Assembly: GCA_003258405.1 (NCBI GenBank)
Contig: QKPN01000001.1
Span: forward strand, 620,001-684,000
Direction: 5' to 3'
Length of the DNA: 64,000 bases
From: Rhodobacteraceae bacterium DSL-40
GTDB taxonomy: Bacteria > Pseudomonadota > Alphaproteobacteria > Rhodobacterales > Rhodobacteraceae
The notes beneath the pieces were generated by a model. It did not search any database and had not been told where the DNA came from. It saw only the letters and a program-made list of their open reading frames with translations. Of the stretch, positions 1 to 7,574 are shown in pieces. Within the stretch, counting starts at the first letter, position 1, and each line of letters begins with the position of its first letter. The translations under genes were made by a program, and so were the position numbers.

Positions 1-1
1 A

Positions 2-442
2 ATGACTGCCTCGCGGGAAATGACAGCCGACCCGGCGGGACGCGCCGAGGAGTGGCTCGCCTCCGGATCCCTGCGCCCCACGCGACAGCGCCTCGCGTTG
101 GCAAATCTTCTTGTCGGCGACGGACGCAACCGCCATGTGACCGCCGAAAGCCTCCATGAAGCCGCCAGCGCGCTCGACGTCCCCGTCTCGCTCGCGACCG
201 TCTACAACACGCTCCGGGCGTTCTGCGACGCGGGCCTCATGCACGAGATCACCGTTGACGGCACGCGCTCCTATTTCGACACCCGCATCGACGATCACCC
301 GCATTACTATTGGGAAGACGAAAGCCGACTGTCGGATGCGCCGAACGACGCGATCCGGCTCGCCTCCGAGCCGAAGATTCCCGAGGGCGCCTTGCTCTCC
401 CGTGTCGATGTGGTGATCCGCCTTCGCGGCCGGTCCTCGTAG
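2..442 (+). CDS. irr: Irr-type Fur family transcriptional regulator
   Basis: A 146-aa winged-helix regulator of the Fur superfamily. The N-terminal DNA-binding part has RPTRQRLALANLL at residues 25-37 and the recognition helix LATVYNTLRAF near residues 64-74. Both are hallmark Fur/Irr segments. The dimerisation part carries an HxH (His99, His101) inside DDHPHYYW, at the place where Irr proteins have their His cluster for heme or metal. The C-terminal CxxC zinc sites of true Fur and Zur are absent, which favours Irr. In alphaproteobacteria Irr represses or activates iron and heme genes in response to heme. The ATG lies at the window edge, so a longer upstream start cannot be excluded. The SH3 gene downstream is convergent, so the two are not co-transcribed. 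Confidence 0.85.
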   Translation: MTASREMTADPAGRAEEWLASGSLRPTRQRLALANLLVGDGRNRHVTAESLHEAASALDVPVSLATVYNTLRAFCDAGLMHEITVDGTRSYFDTRIDDHPHYYWEDESRLSDAPNDAIRLASEPKIPEGALLSRVDVVIRLRGRSS

Positions 443-498
443 CGCGAGGGCGCCGGCCCGGCTCCTGGTCGGGAAGTCCCACCAACCCGGCCGATGGC

Positions 499-1029
499 TC
501 AGTCGATGGTCTCGTTCGGGCCGACGCCCCAGATCAGGCGCCGCGGCACCCATCCCGTGATGCGGTCCGCCTCGAGCTCACACCAGTCGCCCTCGCATTT
601 CTCGATCCGCGCGATCACGCCGGGCTCGGCCATCGCGACGACCAGCGCATCCTCCTCGGGCTTCGCGCGCATCGCGATATTCTCGTCGCCCTGCAGCAAG
701 GCCGTGCGCACGCCGGAAATCAGCGTGTGATGCACCCAGCCGCCCTTGCCGTCCATGTCGCGTACCCGGCGCCAGTTGCCGTATTCGGCGGTGACCTCGA
801 CCGGCAGGCCGCGGCGCACGAATTCCCAGTCGATCCGCTGGTCCATTCCCGGCCCGCGCCGAGCGTTTGCCGTATCTGCGCGGATCGAGACGAAGCGCGG
901 CAACGGCAGGTTCGTCACCTGTCCGCGCGCCACGATCTCGTCACCACGGACCGGCGCAACAGCGGATGTCATGCCCAGAAGAAGAATCGCTACGAAGGCG
1001 GCGGCGTATCCCGCCGTTTGCTTCTCCAT
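499..1029 (-). CDS. Exported bacterial SH3 domain protein
   Basis: A 176-aa protein with an N-terminal hydrophobic signal segment (AAAFVAILLLGMTSAVAPVRG), consistent with periplasmic export. Two SH3-like repeats follow. The first contains SIRADTANARRGPGM and GGWVHHTLISG. The second ends in GWVPRRLIWGV. These are typical of the small bacterial SH3 family (SH3_4 / DUF1058 type). The start was placed at the Met preceding EKQTAGYA because AGGA lies about 8 bases upstream. A Met 16 codons earlier lacks a Shine-Dalgarno sequence. Such proteins are thought to bind peptidoglycan or partner proteins, but no precise role can be read here. The neighbouring 2-hydroxyacid dehydrogenase gene is divergent and lies 113 bp away. 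Confidence 0.8.
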   Translation of the reverse strand: MEKQTAGYAAAFVAILLLGMTSAVAPVRGDEIVARGQVTNLPLPRFVSIRADTANARRGPGMDQRIDWEFVRRGLPVEVTAEYGNWRRVRDMDGKGGWVHHTLISGVRTALLQGDENIAMRAKPEEDALVVAMAEPGVIARIEKCEGDWCELEADRITGWVPRRLIWGVGPNETID

Positions 1030-1142
1030 CTTTGGTCCTGCTCTCGCCTCTCGCCGGGATAGTGTCTGGATTTCCAAGACCTCCCCGTGCCATTAAGACG
1101 CGACGATAATCGAAAAGCAGCGCCAGAAAAACAGGAATCAAT

Positions 1143-2129
1143 ATGCCGACCAAACCTGTGAGCGTCTTCGTGACACGCCGACTTCCCGAGCCCGTCGAAG
1201 CGCGGATGCAGGAACTGTTCGATGTAACGCTCAACACTCAGGACAAGCCTCTGTCGAACGAGGAACTCGCCCGGGCGATGCAGACGGCAGACGTGCTGGT
1301 TCCCACGATCACCGACCGGATCGACTCGCGGCTGCTGGCGCAAGCCGGTCCGCAGCTGAGGCTCATCGCCAACTACGGTGCCGGCTTCGACCATATCGAC
1401 GTCGCCACCGCGCTGCAGCGCGGCATCGCGGTGTCCAACACGCCGGGCGTACTCTCCGAAGACACCGCCGACATGGCCATGGCACTGATCCTCTCGGTAC
1501 CGCGGCGGATGCCCGAGGGCGTACACCTGCTCCAGAGCGGCAACTGGGAGGGCTGGAGCCCGACCGCGCTCATGGGCCACCGCATCGCGGGCAAACGGCT
1601 GGGCATCCTGGGGATGGGCAACATCGGCCAGGCGGTTGCGCGCCGGGCCAAGGTCTTCGGCCTCGACATCCACTATCATGCCCGCCGCCAGCTCGCGCCC
1701 GCCCTCGAGCAGGAGCTCGGGGCACACTGGTGGGAAAGCCTCGACCAGATGCTCGCGCGGATCGACATCCTTTCGATCAACGTGCCGCACACCCCCTCGA
1801 CCTTCCACATCATGAACGCCCGCCGGCTGAAGCTCATGAAGCCGACCGCCTATATCGTGAACACCGCCCGCGGCGAGGTGATCGATGAAAACGCGCTCAC
1901 CCGGATGCTGCGCGCCGGAGAGCTCGGCGGCGCGGGCCTCGATGTCTACGAGCAGGGCCACGACGTGAACCCCCGCCTCATGCAGCTCCCGAATGTCATG
2001 CTGCTGCCACACATGGGCTCGGCAACGATCGAGGGCCGCATCGAGATGGGCGAGAAGGTCATCATCAACATCAAGACCTTCGCCGACGGCCACCGTCCGC
2101 CCGACCAGGTCGTGCCCTCGATGCTCTGA
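1143..2129 (+). CDS. D-2-hydroxyacid dehydrogenase (glyoxylate/hydroxypyruvate reductase type)
   Basis: A 328-aa NAD(P)-dependent D-2-hydroxyacid dehydrogenase, full length for the family. The Rossmann motif GMGNIG is at residues 157-162. The catalytic Arg243 is in NTARGEV and the catalytic His290 is in LPHMGSAT. The overall pattern is closest to GyaR-type D-glycerate dehydrogenase / glyoxylate reductase, which reduces glyoxylate or hydroxypyruvate in the cytoplasm. Exact substrate cannot be decided from sequence alone; other 2-ketoacids are possible. The gene stands alone on this strand between the SH3 gene (divergent) and ccmI (149 bp downstream). GC-rich inverted repeats just after the stop, for example CGGGG-CAG-CCCCG, could end its transcript. 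Confidence 0.85.
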   Translation: MPTKPVSVFVTRRLPEPVEARMQELFDVTLNTQDKPLSNEELARAMQTADVLVPTITDRIDSRLLAQAGPQLRLIANYGAGFDHIDVATALQRGIAVSNTPGVLSEDTADMAMALILSVPRRMPEGVHLLQSGNWEGWSPTALMGHRIAGKRLGILGMGNIGQAVARRAKVFGLDIHYHARRQLAPALEQELGAHWWESLDQMLARIDILSINVPHTPSTFHIMNARRLKLMKPTAYIVNTARGEVIDENALTRMLRAGELGGAGLDVYEQGHDVNPRLMQLPNVMLLPHMGSATIEGRIEMGEKVIINIKTFADGHRPPDQVVPSML

Positions 2130-2278
2130 GACCGGGGCAGCCCCGCCCGCGCGCCGGGCGGCCGCGCGCGATCGGGTCGCGAGTGCGGACACGCAATCGC
2201 GACCAAAGCCACATTGTGCGGCGACAGCCCGGAGACTAGGGTCCGCGCCACACGCACAGCAAGCCGGATGGAAGCCAC

Positions 2279-3514
2279 ATGCAGTTCTGGATCGTCGGGG
2301 GAGTTCTGGCCGTCGTCTGCCTGCTGGTGGTCTTCCTGCCGCTGCTGCGCGGCTTCGGAAGGGCCTCGCGCCGGGCAAGCTACGACATGCAGGTCTACCG
2401 CGACCAGCTGCGCGAGGTGGAGACGGAGCTCGCCCGCGGCGTGCTCACGCCGGAGGAGGCAGAAGCCACCCGCGCCGAGGTCTCCCGCCGCCTGCTTGCC
2501 GCTGCCGATGCCGAAGGCGCGGAGGCCGAGACCCACACCGCGCCGCGGCGGGTCTCGCGCATCGCCGGCGCCCTGCTGCTCATCGCGGTCGCGGGCCTCG
2601 CGCTGGGGATCTACGACCGCGTCGGCGTTCCAGGCTACCCGGACCTGCCGCTTGCCCTCCGCGAACAACGCATGGCCGAAGCCCGTGCCAGCCGCCCCTC
2701 ACAGGAGGAGGCCGAAGCCGCGATCGCCGCCAATGCCGATGCGGCCCAGCGGCCGCAGTTGCGGCCGGAAGACGCAGCGCTTGTAGAGAAGCTCCGCGCG
2801 GTGCTGAAGGACCGGCCCGGAGATCTCGAAGGCCACCGCCTGCTCGCCCGCAGCCTCGGCTCGATGGGCCAGTTCCCGGAGGCGCGCGCCGCGCAGGAAG
2901 CGGTGATCGCGATGCAGAACGGCAACGCAACCGTCAATGACGAACTCCAGCTCGCGGAGCTGATGATCCTCGCCACCAACGGCTATGTCTCGCCGCAGGC
3001 CGAGGCAGTGATCGCAAAGGTGCTTGCCCGCGATCCCCAGAACCCGGTGGCGCGCTATTATTCCGGCCTCACCCTGCTGCAGGGCGGCCGCCCGGATCTC
3101 GCCTACCCGCTCTGGGCGCGCCTGCTCGAAGAGGGCCCGCCCGACGCGCCCTGGATCGCGCCGATCCGGAATGACATCGCCGAGGTCGCGCGCCTCGCCG
3201 GCATGCCGCCTCCCGAGGGTGTCGCGACCCCGGCGCCCGGGCCGAACCAGGCTGACATCACTGCGGCCGAACAGATGACGCCCGAAGAGCGGCAGGCGAT
3301 GATCACCGGCATGGTCGATCAGCTCAACGAGCGGCTGGCGACCGAGGGCGGCCCGCCGGCCGACTGGGCGCGCCTCATCCGCGCGCTCGGCGTTCTCGGC
3401 CGCACCGATCAGGCGAAGGAAACCTGGGAGGAGGCGCAAACCAAGTTCGCGGGCAATGGCGCTGCGCTCGCGGAGATCAACGCCGCCGCGCAGGCGGGGG
3501 GGCTCACGCAATGA
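2279..3514 (+). CDS. ccmI: Cytochrome c biogenesis protein CcmI
   Basis: A 411-aa inner-membrane protein of the System I (Ccm) cytochrome c maturation pathway, where CcmI chaperones apocytochrome c to the CcmFH heme ligation complex. The N terminus is a transmembrane segment (residues 3-24). A cytoplasmic loop with a zipper-like region (YRDQLREVETELARG) leads to a second transmembrane segment at about residues 94-112. The rest is a periplasmic TPR-like domain containing RLLARSLGSMGQFPEA and RLIRALGVLGRTDQA. This two-TM plus TPR layout is diagnostic for CcmI/CycH. The gene overlaps ruvX by 4 bp (ATGA), so the two are likely translationally coupled. No other ccm gene is present in the window. 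Confidence 0.92.
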   Translation: MQFWIVGGVLAVVCLLVVFLPLLRGFGRASRRASYDMQVYRDQLREVETELARGVLTPEEAEATRAEVSRRLLAAADAEGAEAETHTAPRRVSRIAGALLLIAVAGLALGIYDRVGVPGYPDLPLALREQRMAEARASRPSQEEAEAAIAANADAAQRPQLRPEDAALVEKLRAVLKDRPGDLEGHRLLARSLGSMGQFPEARAAQEAVIAMQNGNATVNDELQLAELMILATNGYVSPQAEAVIAKVLARDPQNPVARYYSGLTLLQGGRPDLAYPLWARLLEEGPPDAPWIAPIRNDIAEVARLAGMPPPEGVATPAPGPNQADITAAEQMTPEERQAMITGMVDQLNERLATEGGPPADWARLIRALGVLGRTDQAKETWEEAQTKFAGNGAALAEINAAAQAGGLTQ

Positions 3515-3996
3515 GCGCCGCGATCCTCGAGGATGCCGCCGAATTCGCCGCAGCCCTCGCCCCGGGCCGCGCGCTGATGGGGCTTGATCTCGGCACCAAG
3601 ACGATCGGTGTGGCGGTCTCCGACACCCTGCGCTCCATTGCCTCACCGCTCGAGACCGTCCGTCGGACCAAATTCACCCAGGACGCTGCGGCGCTGGTCG
3701 CCCTGATGGGCCCACGCGCGATCGGCGGCATTGTTCTCGGCCTGCCGCGCAACATGGACGGAAGCGAGGGCCCGCGCGCCCAATCCACCCGCGCCTTCGC
3801 CCGCAACTTCTCGCGGCTGACGGAGGTGCCGATCACCTTCTGGGACGAACGCCTCTCCACCGTCGCGGCCGAGCGCGCCCTGCTCGAGGCTGATACCTCG
3901 CGCCGCCGCCGGGGCGAGGTCATCGACCATGTGGCCGCGGGCTACATCCTCCAGGGCCTGCTTGACCGGCTCGGCCACCTGGAGCGGCGCGCATGA
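3511..3996 (+). CDS. ruvX: Putative Holliday junction resolvase RuvX (YqgF)
   Basis: A 161-aa RNase H-fold nuclease of the YqgF/RuvX family, acting in pre-16S rRNA maturation and possibly Holliday junction resolution. The catalytic Asp26 is in MGLDLGTKTIGVAVSD near the N terminus. The second motif DERLST follows ITFW, and the third acidic residue is in VIDHVAAGYIL. All three family motifs are in order and the length is normal. It overlaps the end of ccmI by 4 bp and its own last 4 bp overlap the next gene, so ccmI, ruvX and the DUF1289 gene form one operon. Confidence 0.92.
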   Translation: MSAAILEDAAEFAAALAPGRALMGLDLGTKTIGVAVSDTLRSIASPLETVRRTKFTQDAAALVALMGPRAIGGIVLGLPRNMDGSEGPRAQSTRAFARNFSRLTEVPITFWDERLSTVAAERALLEADTSRRRRGEVIDHVAAGYILQGLLDRLGHLERRA

Positions 3997-4235
3997 GCGA
4001 AGATGTCTGGAGACGCAACGAGATCGAGAGCCCCTGCGTCAAGATCTGCGTCATCGACGAGGAGAGCCGCCTCTGCCTCGGCTGCTACCGCTCGCTCGAC
4101 GAGATCGCGGGCTGGTCGGGCCTTTCGGCAGAGGCCCGGCGCGCGGTGATGGCCGAGCTTCCGGCCCGCGCCGAGCGCATGAAGCCGCGGCGCCGCGGCG
4201 GGCGCAAGGGCCGCGGCGCCGCCGGCGAGAGCTGA
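3993..4235 (+). CDS. DUF1289 domain protein
   Basis: An 80-aa protein with the DUF1289 signature: SPCVKIC, followed about 11 residues later by CLGCYRSLDEIAGW. The four cysteines (CxxxC and CxxC) suggest a small metal- or cluster-binding fold; no function is established for the family. The C terminus is a basic Arg/Lys/Gly tail (PRRRGGRKGRG), which hints at nucleic acid contact, though that is inference only. It is the last gene of the ccmI-ruvX operon, overlapping ruvX by 4 bp. The next gene is convergent and ends 20 bp downstream. Confidence 0.88.
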   Translation: MSEDVWRRNEIESPCVKICVIDEESRLCLGCYRSLDEIAGWSGLSAEARRAVMAELPARAERMKPRRRGGRKGRGAAGES

Positions 4236-4255
4236 TCCGCCCCCGCCGCCCTGGA

Positions 4256-5035
4256 TCAGAACGTCGCGTTGAAGGCGCCGCCGTCGATCAGGATGTTCTG
4301 CCCGACGATGAACCCGGAAAGTTCCGAGCAGAGGAAGGCGCAGGCCGCGCCGAATTCGTGCGGGGTGCCGTAACGCCGGGCCGGGATCGTCGCCTCGCGC
4401 TTGGCACGCGCATCCTCGATCGTCAGACCCTCCGCCTTCGAGACGCCGGTATCGAGCGAGGTGGCGCGATCGGTGTCATGGATGCCGGGCAGGAGGTTGT
4501 TGATGATGACACCCATCGGCGCCACCTGACGGCTCGTGCCCGCCACGAAGCCTGTCAGCCCCGCCCGCGCCGAGTTGGAGAGCCCGAGCGCCGGGATCGG
4601 TGATTTCACCGACTGCGAGGTGATGTTGACCACCCGCCCCCAGCCGCGCTCGCACATGCCCGGCAGGAGCGCCTGCATCATCGCGATCGGCGTCAGCATG
4701 TTGGCGTCGAGCGCCTTGATGAAATCCTCGCGGCTCCAGTCGCTCCAGATCCCCGGCGGCGGACCACCGGCATTGTTGACGAGAATGTCCGCATTCGGCG
4801 CCGCGCCGATCACCTTCGCCCGGTCGAGCTCGTTCGTGATGTCGCCCGGCACCGCAATCACCTCGACCCCATGGGCGGCGCGGAGCTCCGCCGCCGCCGC
4901 CTCGAGCGCCTCGGCGCCGCGGGCATTGATGACGAGATCGACCCCCGCTTCCGCCAAGGCATCGGCACAGCCGCGCCCCAGTCCCTTCGATGCCGCGCAG
5001 ACGATGGCGCGGCGGCCGCGAATCCCCAGATCCAT
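4256..5035 (-). CDS. SDR-family oxidoreductase with altered catalytic motif
   Basis: A 259-aa short-chain dehydrogenase/reductase-like protein. It has the central LVNNAGG motif, a Ser at residue 140 (ITSQS) and the C-terminal IDGGAFNATF typical of FabG-like SDRs. The classical active site YxxxK is not present. The aligned segment is SNSAR at residues 153-157, exactly 13 residues after Ser140, so Tyr is replaced by Ser and Lys by Arg. The cofactor loop is AASKGLGRG instead of TGxxxGxG. Divergent subfamilies of SDR-like proteins with imperfect cofactor and catalytic motifs are known. The catalytic status here is therefore uncertain. It follows the unknown gene at 5039-5527 with a 3-bp gap, so it is in an operon with it and probably the ParA-like gene. 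Confidence 0.85.
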   Translation of the reverse strand: MDLGIRGRRAIVCAASKGLGRGCADALAEAGVDLVINARGAEALEAAAAELRAAHGVEVIAVPGDITNELDRAKVIGAAPNADILVNNAGGPPPGIWSDWSREDFIKALDANMLTPIAMMQALLPGMCERGWGRVVNITSQSVKSPIPALGLSNSARAGLTGFVAGTSRQVAPMGVIINNLLPGIHDTDRATSLDTGVSKAEGLTIEDARAKREATIPARRYGTPHEFGAACAFLCSELSGFIVGQNILIDGGAFNATF

Positions 5036-5038
5036 GGT

Positions 5039-5527
5039 TCAGTCCTTCCTGCTGCCGTGGGCGTCGATCGGCGGCTTCCAGGAGACGAAGAAGCCGATAT
5101 CACCGGGCATCCCGTCCGGAAAGCTCACCACCATCGCCTTGAAGCGATAGCCGAGCGGCTTGCCGACGCGCTCGAAGAGGTCATAGATCTCCCGCGCCTT
5201 GCCCTGAAGCGTGTCGGGCCAGTTCGGCAGCGTGTTGTTGATTGCCCGCCCGCCGTCGGTGCAGAGGTCCGAGGGGAAGGAATAGACCATCACCTCGAAC
5301 TCGCCCTCCTCGGCCGCGCGATCGACCAGCGCCATGATATGGGCGCGTTCCTCGTGGCCGATGTGGTGCTGGAGGAAATCCTCGGCGAAGGCCTTCTGGC
5401 GCGCCTTCATCTCCTCCGCTGCACCGGAGGCGCGCCTGGCTTCGGCCTCCCTCTCATCGATCATGCGCTTGCGCAGCCCCTCCGCGCTGAAAATGTGGCC
5501 CTTGTGGGTCGACATGGCGTCGTTCAT
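5039..5527 (-). CDS. Conserved hypothetical protein (unknown function)
   Basis: A 162-aa soluble protein with no recognised domain. The N-terminal half is charged and probably helical (EGLRKRMIDEREAEARR, EEMKARQKAFAEDFLQHH). The C-terminal half looks like a mixed alpha/beta domain with VMVYSFPSDLCTDGGRAIN and MVVSFPDGMPGDIGFFVSW. No signal peptide or membrane segment is seen. The start was placed at the Met of MNDAMSTHKG because GGGAG sits 8 bases upstream; a Met 26 codons earlier has no such site. It lies 3 bp before the SDR gene and 87 bp after the ParA-like gene, which suggests a shared transcript. I do not recognise the family. Confidence 0.75.
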   Translation of the reverse strand: MNDAMSTHKGHIFSAEGLRKRMIDEREAEARRASGAAEEMKARQKAFAEDFLQHHIGHEERAHIMALVDRAAEEGEFEVMVYSFPSDLCTDGGRAINNTLPNWPDTLQGKAREIYDLFERVGKPLGYRFKAMVVSFPDGMPGDIGFFVSWKPPIDAHGSRKD

Positions 5528-5614
5528 CGCAAATCTCCCTTGCCGATGGCCCCGCGCCCGCCCCACCGCGCACGGCGGCAGGCCGCGGGGTTCCTGACCC
5601 TGCACGGGCAGAAT

Positions 5615-6244
5615 CTAGTCCTCGATCACGGAGGCCACAACCGGTTCCCACTGGCTGCGCATCGCCTCGAAGGCACGCTGGGGCTTGTCGAACACCGCCA
5701 GCCCTTCCTCGGCGAGATCGGCATAGGCCGCGCGTTCGGTGATCCAGGCCAGAGGCTGATGGCCGAGATCGTCGAAGAACTCCTGCAACCGCTGCGCCGC
5801 TTTCTGCTGTGGCCGTACCCGGTTCGCGATCAGATGAAGCCCGACCTTCCCCTTCCGGATACGTTTGATGTCCTCGATGTCGCGCAGGAAGCGCCGGGTG
5901 CTGTCCTCGTCGAAATAGGACGGCAGCACCGGCGCGATCACCGTCTCCGCCTCTGCAATGAGCGCCTGCGCGCGGCCCTCCTTTATCGCGCCCGGCGCGT
6001 CGATCACCAGCCACTCGATCTGCTTCGGCGCATCGCCCACATTGCCCGATTTGGTCCAGTCGAGCCCGGCGATCGAGGCGGCATCCGCCGGCCGCTGCCG
6101 CAGCCAGCGCAGCGCGGATTTCTGCGGATCGGCATCGGCCAGCGCGGTCTTCTCCCCCCTCTTCGCCAAGGCGGACGCGATGGTGATCGCGGTCATGGTT
6201 TTTCCGCAGCCGCCCTTGCGATTGGCGACAAGAATGGTTTTCAT
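5615..6244 (-). CDS. ParA/MinD-like ATPase, orphan
   Basis: A 209-aa P-loop ATPase of the ParA family. The N terminus MKTILVANRKGGCGKT carries the deviant Walker A motif with both signature lysines (Lys10 and Lys15). ALADADPQ is the usual switch I region, and EWLVIDAPG is Walker B. The length is that of small ParA proteins lacking an N-terminal DNA-binding domain. ParA ATPases position DNA, proteins or the division plane. No parB or other centromere-type partner is adjacent, so it is an orphan by context; the neighbours are an unknown gene and an SDR. The start was placed at the Met directly before the Walker A strand; 47 extra upstream codons are unlike the family and were left out. Confidence 0.85.
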   Translation of the reverse strand: MKTILVANRKGGCGKTMTAITIASALAKRGEKTALADADPQKSALRWLRQRPADAASIAGLDWTKSGNVGDAPKQIEWLVIDAPGAIKEGRAQALIAEAETVIAPVLPSYFDEDSTRRFLRDIEDIKRIRKGKVGLHLIANRVRPQQKAAQRLQEFFDDLGHQPLAWITERAAYADLAEEGLAVFDKPQRAFEAMRSQWEPVVASVIED

Positions 6245-6387
6245 CTGCCCGAAATCCTCATTCCGTCCTCCCGTCAGGTCTTTAAAGCGCCCCCACCTGC
6301 GAGGGTCAACAAACGACCGGGCCGAAAGCTCCGGAGACCCTGCAATCGCCTCGCCGGGAGGCCCCCTCATCAAGGAGCCATTCACCC

Positions 6388-7215
6388 GTGAAACCGCTGA
6401 TCGGACGCGACACGAAACTCTGCATGTCGCTCTCGGGGCGCCCGAGCAATTTCGGCACCCGATTCCACAACCGCCTCTACGAAATCTTCGGCCTTGATTT
6501 CGTCTACAAGGCCTTCACCACGCGCGACCTCGATGCCGCGATCGGCGGCATCCGCGCGCTCGGCATCCGGGGCTGCGCGATCTCGATGCCGTTCAAGGAA
6601 GACGTGATCCCGCTCCTCGACGAGATCGAGGCTTCGGCGGCGGCCATCGACTCGGTCAATACCATCGTCAACGACGACGGCCGGCTGACCGGCTACAACA
6701 CCGATTTCATCGCCGTCCGGCACCTTGTCGAGGCGGCGGGGATCTCACCCTCCACCCCCTTCCTTCTGCGCGGCAGCGGCGGCATGGCGAAGGCCGTCAT
6801 TGCGGCCCTGCGCCATCTCGGCTTCGAGGCGGGCACGGTCGTGGCGCGGAACGAGGCCGCCGGCCGCGGGCTGGCCGAAGCCTACGGCTACGACTGGCAG
6901 CCGGCGCTTGGCCCCTCGGGCGCGCCCCTGCTCATCAATGTGACACCTCTCGGCATGGAGGGCCCGGACGCGGAAGCGCTGGCCTTCCCCGAGGCGATGA
7001 TCGGTGATGCAGAGATTGCCTTTGATGTCGTCGCCCTGCCCCCCGAAACGCCGTTCCTCCGGGCCGCAGCTTCGGCCGGAAAGAGGCTCATCACCGGGGC
7101 GGAGGTCATCGCGTTGCAGGCCGTTGAGCAGTTCGTGCTCTACACCGGCGTCCGGCCGGACGCGGAGCAGATCGCCGAGGCTGCGGCATTCGCGCGCGAG
7201 AACGCGAACCGCTGA
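6388..7215 (+). CDS. Shikimate 5-dehydrogenase-like protein
   Basis: A 275-aa AroE-like NADP-binding protein. The substrate-binding Ser pair lies in SLSGRPSN. The catalytic Lys70 is in SMPFKED and Asp106 is in GYNTDF. A glycine-rich GSGGMAKAV stands where AroE has GAGGAxxA. The family makes shikimate from 3-dehydroshikimate. The N terminus SLSGRPSNFGTRFHN differs from canonical AroE, which usually has VIGxPIxHSxSPxxHN, so this may be a paralogue of the SDH-like class acting on another substrate. Translation probably starts at GTG (6388), because AAGGAG lies 10 bases upstream. The ParA-like gene is divergent, 143 bp away. Confidence 0.8.
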   Translation: MKPLIGRDTKLCMSLSGRPSNFGTRFHNRLYEIFGLDFVYKAFTTRDLDAAIGGIRALGIRGCAISMPFKEDVIPLLDEIEASAAAIDSVNTIVNDDGRLTGYNTDFIAVRHLVEAAGISPSTPFLLRGSGGMAKAVIAALRHLGFEAGTVVARNEAAGRGLAEAYGYDWQPALGPSGAPLLINVTPLGMEGPDAEALAFPEAMIGDAEIAFDVVALPPETPFLRAAASAGKRLITGAEVIALQAVEQFVLYTGVRPDAEQIAEAAAFARENANR

Positions 7216-7574
7216 CGCGGGTCGAGAGGAACCTTGATGCCGATCCGCCCGGTCAGCCCGGACGGGTCATCTCGCGTCGGCGGCAGGCCGGACCCGCACC
7301 GCGCATGTAGTGGCGTTCGGGTCTGTATTGCCCGAATTCGATCCTGCCCAGCCGGCGGATCATGTGGGAACAGATGCGCCTCACCATCGTCCTTCATCTC
7401 CCTCGCCGAAGACGCATCTCCCGCCTGTTCCGGTGCAGCAAAAGCCTGCGCGGAAGACCTGAAAACGGGGTCGCGTCGGATGAGAACAGGATGGGTACAG
7501 AATGCTGAATTTTCCGTGCATGACGCGGCGGAAAATGCGCAGGATTTCGAGGAAAATCTCCGGCTCGCTTCGCC
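7216..7574. other. Intergenic region without a supported gene
   Basis: A 359-bp stretch between two convergent genes. Short open frames occur on both strands, but none has a Shine-Dalgarno sequence, a recognisable protein or neighbour-like codon use. The best is 36 codons on the minus strand (7253-7363). An 8-bp inverted repeat, ATTTTCCG at 7509-7516 and CGGAAAAT at 7529-7536, lies about 40-65 bp beyond the stop of the MotB-like gene. It could form a weak transcript-ending hairpin, although it lacks a clear T-run. The stretch from about 7430 to 7565 is less GC-rich than the flanking genes. Confidence 0.6.

Noticed and set aside
5615-6244. MipZ division-site ATPase
   Set aside because: The P-loop is of the ParA type, but the protein is shorter than MipZ and lacks context; only the general family is supported.
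7253-7363. A 36-codon minus-strand frame starting MIRRLGRIEF
   Set aside because: No ribosome site and no recognisable family; too short to support.
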